Shown one piece after another: positions 33,206 through 34,839 of a stretch of DNA of 34,839 nucleotides. The position numbers and the translations under genes were made by a program. A model generated the notes under the pieces. It had not been told where the DNA came from, did not search any database, and saw only the letters and a program-made list of their open reading frames with translations. The first letter of the stretch is position 1. Each line of letters begins with the position of its first letter. Source of the stretch: Bdellovibrio sp. (lineage in GTDB: Bacteria; Bdellovibrionota; Bacteriovoracia; Bacteriovoracales; Bacteriovoracaceae); assembly GCA_022729855.1 (NCBI GenBank), contig DZBG01000017.1, forward strand, positions 1 through 34,839, read 5' to 3'.

Positions 33206-34348
33206 TTATTTCAAAAGTTGTTCTACTAGAGTTTGAAGGATTTCTTTTACATTTTCCTTATTTTCTTTTTTACTTACGCCTTCAGCACGAAGACTCTTTA
33301 CAAATTTTCTTGTGGCAGAAGCCGCAATTTGAATTTTCTTTTTCACTACAGAGATTTTGATTGTGACTTCTTCTTTACCATTACGTCCAAGTTTAAATTT
33401 TGAACTGTATTTTGTGATCTTTGAATCAACAAGTGCAAGGTCCTCAGTTAAAACCAGAGATGTTGTAAGGATATCTTCAACTTTCTTAGCAAACTCTTCT
33501 TGTTGATCAACATCCAGAGCTGTTTTATGAGAAATATTTACTGGAGAGAAAAGAAGTCCAGGAAGAGAAACTGTCCATTTAAGACCTTGGAATACTGCAA
33601 GACCACCAGCAGCTACAACAGTAACCGTTGCAGCAGCAGTTGTTGAAACTGCCGAATAAGCTCCACCGATAACAATTGAAGCTGAATTAAAAACAAATCT
33701 AATTCCTACTTTCATTACTCGCCAAGCAACTTTTAAAGTTTGAAGAACAACAGCTGCAGGAACAGTAAGAACAGTGGCTGCTCCTTTAACTACAGTTGCA
33801 CCAATAGCAGCAGCTGTCACAACAGGAACTTCCACAACTAGGTAGTAGGCACCTTTAACATTGGCCCAAATAGCATGACCTGCATATTTTACTGCGCCAG
33901 TCACTTGAGAGTTTGAGTGGTAGTAAGAATCCTTAGCGTTATCAAATGAAACCTCATAAGATTTTTTCATTCTCTTAAGAGACTTCCATGGATAGTTCGC
34001 AATATCTTTTGCTGACTTGGCCGTAGATTTCGCCATTTCACCAGTCGCTTTTGCACCATCTTTTACAGCACCAATATAATCTTCATCATGACCTTCATCA
34101 TAGAATGCTTGTCCAACATCAACGAGCTCATCCATTTTTACTGAATTACGAGCAAGACTTTTAATATCTCTGATTGAATCTTTAAAACCGTAAACCATAA
34201 ATAATGATTTACCATCAATACTTCCTTTAACAAAAATTTCGCCGACAGCATCAGCTACATTTCCATCTCCATTTTCTGCCTGAGCGTTTGCATTGGCCGT
34301 TAGACCGGTAAGCAATAAAAAGGCGAGTGCAAGATTTAGCATCTTCAT
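33206..34348 (-). CDS. Secreted Ala/Val-rich protein of unknown function, 380 aa
   Basis: I chose ATG 34348 (MKMLNLALAF), seven bases after GAGAGG; the frame extends five codons to a TTG. A signal peptide ends near TANANAQA. Residues about 90-150 form Lys/Ala-rich amphipathic helices (VKDGAKATGEMAKSTAKSAKDIA). Residues about 155-275 are a long run of Ala/Val/Gly-rich hydrophobic or amphipathic segments (VVTAAAIGATVVKGAATVL and on). A charged, mixed domain ends with Lys-rich helices. No family is recognised. The middle could insert into membranes or form a helical bundle. It could be a periplasmic or secreted factor, but the role is open. Confidence 0.75.
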   Translation of the reverse strand: MKMLNLALAFLLLTGLTANANAQAENGDGNVADAVGEIFVKGSIDGKSLFMVYGFKDSIRDIKSLARNSVKMDELVDVGQAFYDEGHDEDYIGAVKDGAKATGEMAKSTAKSAKDIANYPWKSLKRMKKSYEVSFDNAKDSYYHSNSQVTGAVKYAGHAIWANVKGAYYLVVEVPVVTAAAIGATVVKGAATVLTVPAAVVLQTLKVAWRVMKVGIRFVFNSASIVIGGAYSAVSTTAAATVTVVAAGGLAVFQGLKWTVSLPGLLFSPVNISHKTALDVDQQEEFAKKVEDILTTSLVLTEDLALVDSKITKYSSKFKLGRNGKEEVTIKISVVKKKIQIAASATRKFVKSLRAEGVSKKENKENVKEILQTLVEQLLK

Positions 34349-34466
34349 AAAAAAACCTCTCAAAGTTTTAAAGTAACTGCCGCATCCTATAACAGCTGAG
34401 GGGTGTTTAAATTGACCTATGGTAAGATTTACAGGTTATTTTTGGTAAATATTGTGTTTTTTATGT

Positions 34467-34496
34467 TTGACAAAGGCCTGGAATCTCAAATAAGAT
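34467..34496 (+). promoter_or_regulatory. Sigma-70 promoter of the tRNA gene
   Basis: TTGACA (34467-34472), 18 bases, TAAGAT (34491-34496). The -35 is a perfect consensus match and the -10 matches at five of six. Transcription would start near 34503, about 16 bases before the tRNA. Confidence 0.85.
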
Positions 34497-34518
34497 GTGA
34501 CCTCATAATTATCAAGAT

Positions 34519-34594
34519 GGGCGTTTAGCTCAGCTGGGAGAGCGCTACCCTTACAAGGTAGATGTCGGCGGTTCGATCCCGTCAACGCCCACCA
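34519..34594 (+). tRNA. tRNA-Val (anticodon UAC)
   Basis: A complete cloverleaf is visible. The acceptor stem GGGCGTT pairs with AACGCCC, and the D arm is GCTC/GAGC. The anticodon stem CTACC/GGTAG encloses the loop CTTACAA (anticodon TAC at 34552-34554). The T arm is GGCGG/CCGTC with the loop TTCGATC. The discriminator A and CCA are encoded (34591-34594). A short T-run follows and may end transcription. Confidence 0.97.
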
Positions 34595-34679
34595 TCTTTT
34601 TAAATATTATAATATCAAAAAAAACTCTCAAACATTATCCATTAGATGCTTCTTATTTTATTAAGGAATATGAATCGTT

Positions 34680-34839
34680 ATGAACCCTGTTGAATTTTTT
34701 TTAGCAAGTACCGCCGCTCTCCTTCTACTTTGTGTTTTAGCAAGTAAAGCTTCAGGTAAGCTTGGTATTCCCACTCTTGTTGTTTCCTTTAAGAAAGCAA
34801 GTGACATTAGAATATTTTTCTCCCTGTCCCCCTTTACGG
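34680..34839 (+). CDS. Start of a CPA1-type cation/proton antiporter (partial)
   Basis: The ATG at 34680 follows AAGGA by 12 bases. The first residues, MNPVEFFLASTAALLLLCVLASKASGKLGIPTLVV, match the opening helix of NhaP2/CvrA-type potassium or sodium/proton antiporters, which usually continue with a second hydrophobic GMLAG segment. After about 34780 the frame continues as SFKKASDIRIFFSLSPFT, which does not fit the family, and no other frame restores the match. The gene is cut by the window end, so this may be a sequence-end artefact or a variant protein. Confidence 0.55.
   Translation, partial: MNPVEFFLASTAALLLLCVLASKASGKLGIPTLVVSFKKASDIRIFFSLSPFT

Overview
The window looks like a chromosomal stretch from a low-GC, flagellated Gram-negative bacterium. 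It most likely belongs to the Bdellovibrionota, in the Bacteriovorax/Halobacteriovorax/Peredibacter part of the tree. Supporting signs are a PomA/PomB-like flagellar stator pair, many small lipoproteins and secreted proteins without recognisable families, AT-rich codon use, very tight packing and frequent TTG/GTG starts. The lineage is an inference from style and gene content; no marker in the window proves it. I see no integrase, transposase, CRISPR array or rRNA. No gap between genes exceeds 300 bases.

Layout. Positions 1-3008: a small unknown gene with its own terminator, then motA-motB behind a near-consensus sigma-28 promoter, then an RluA-type pseudouridine synthase whose first codons contain the apparent motAB terminator. 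Positions 2961-7387: a membrane-anchored unknown protein on the minus strand and a divergent, tightly packed plus-strand run (WYL regulator, YciB-like membrane protein, LOG-type hydrolase, GNAT acetyltransferase, unknown protein, CPBP protease). Positions 7478-11249: miaB, a DUF454 membrane protein, a COG4324-type lipoprotein metallopeptidase and a GshB-like ATP-grasp ligase. Positions 11246-16248: the accessory-looking part, with a repeat-bearing lipoprotein, a degenerate sigma/anti-sigma-like pair, a Rha-like regulator carrying a perfect 34-bp palindrome and a hairpin over its ribosome binding site, a TonB-like protein, and a two-TM protein that looks like a decayed histidine kinase.

Positions 16245-19528 (minus strand): a 949-residue protein that looks like an inactivated N6-adenine DNA methyltransferase, translationally coupled to dtd. 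Positions 19754-26612: a small unknown protein, rsmD, coaD, a class I aminotransferase, a lipoprotein plus outer-membrane barrel pair, and a PIN-PhoH ATPase coupled to a PilZ protein. Positions 26595-28371 (minus strand): a lipoprotein, a small unknown protein and a 2-Cys peroxiredoxin. Positions 28603-33150: clpP, clpX and lon, the core ATP-dependent proteolysis block, without a trigger-factor gene in front. Positions 33206-34839: a secreted alanine-rich unknown protein, tRNA-Val(UAC) with a clear sigma-70 promoter, and the start of a CPA1-type cation/proton antiporter cut by the window end.

Many neighbours on one strand overlap by 1 or 4 bases, which suggests translational coupling. Three convergent pairs interlock their stop codons by exactly 4 bases. 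The best candidates for something undescribed are the Rha-like locus (34-bp palindrome plus ribosome-binding-site hairpin), the inactive methyltransferase-like protein, and the pseudo-kinase and sigma/anti-sigma-like genes nearby.
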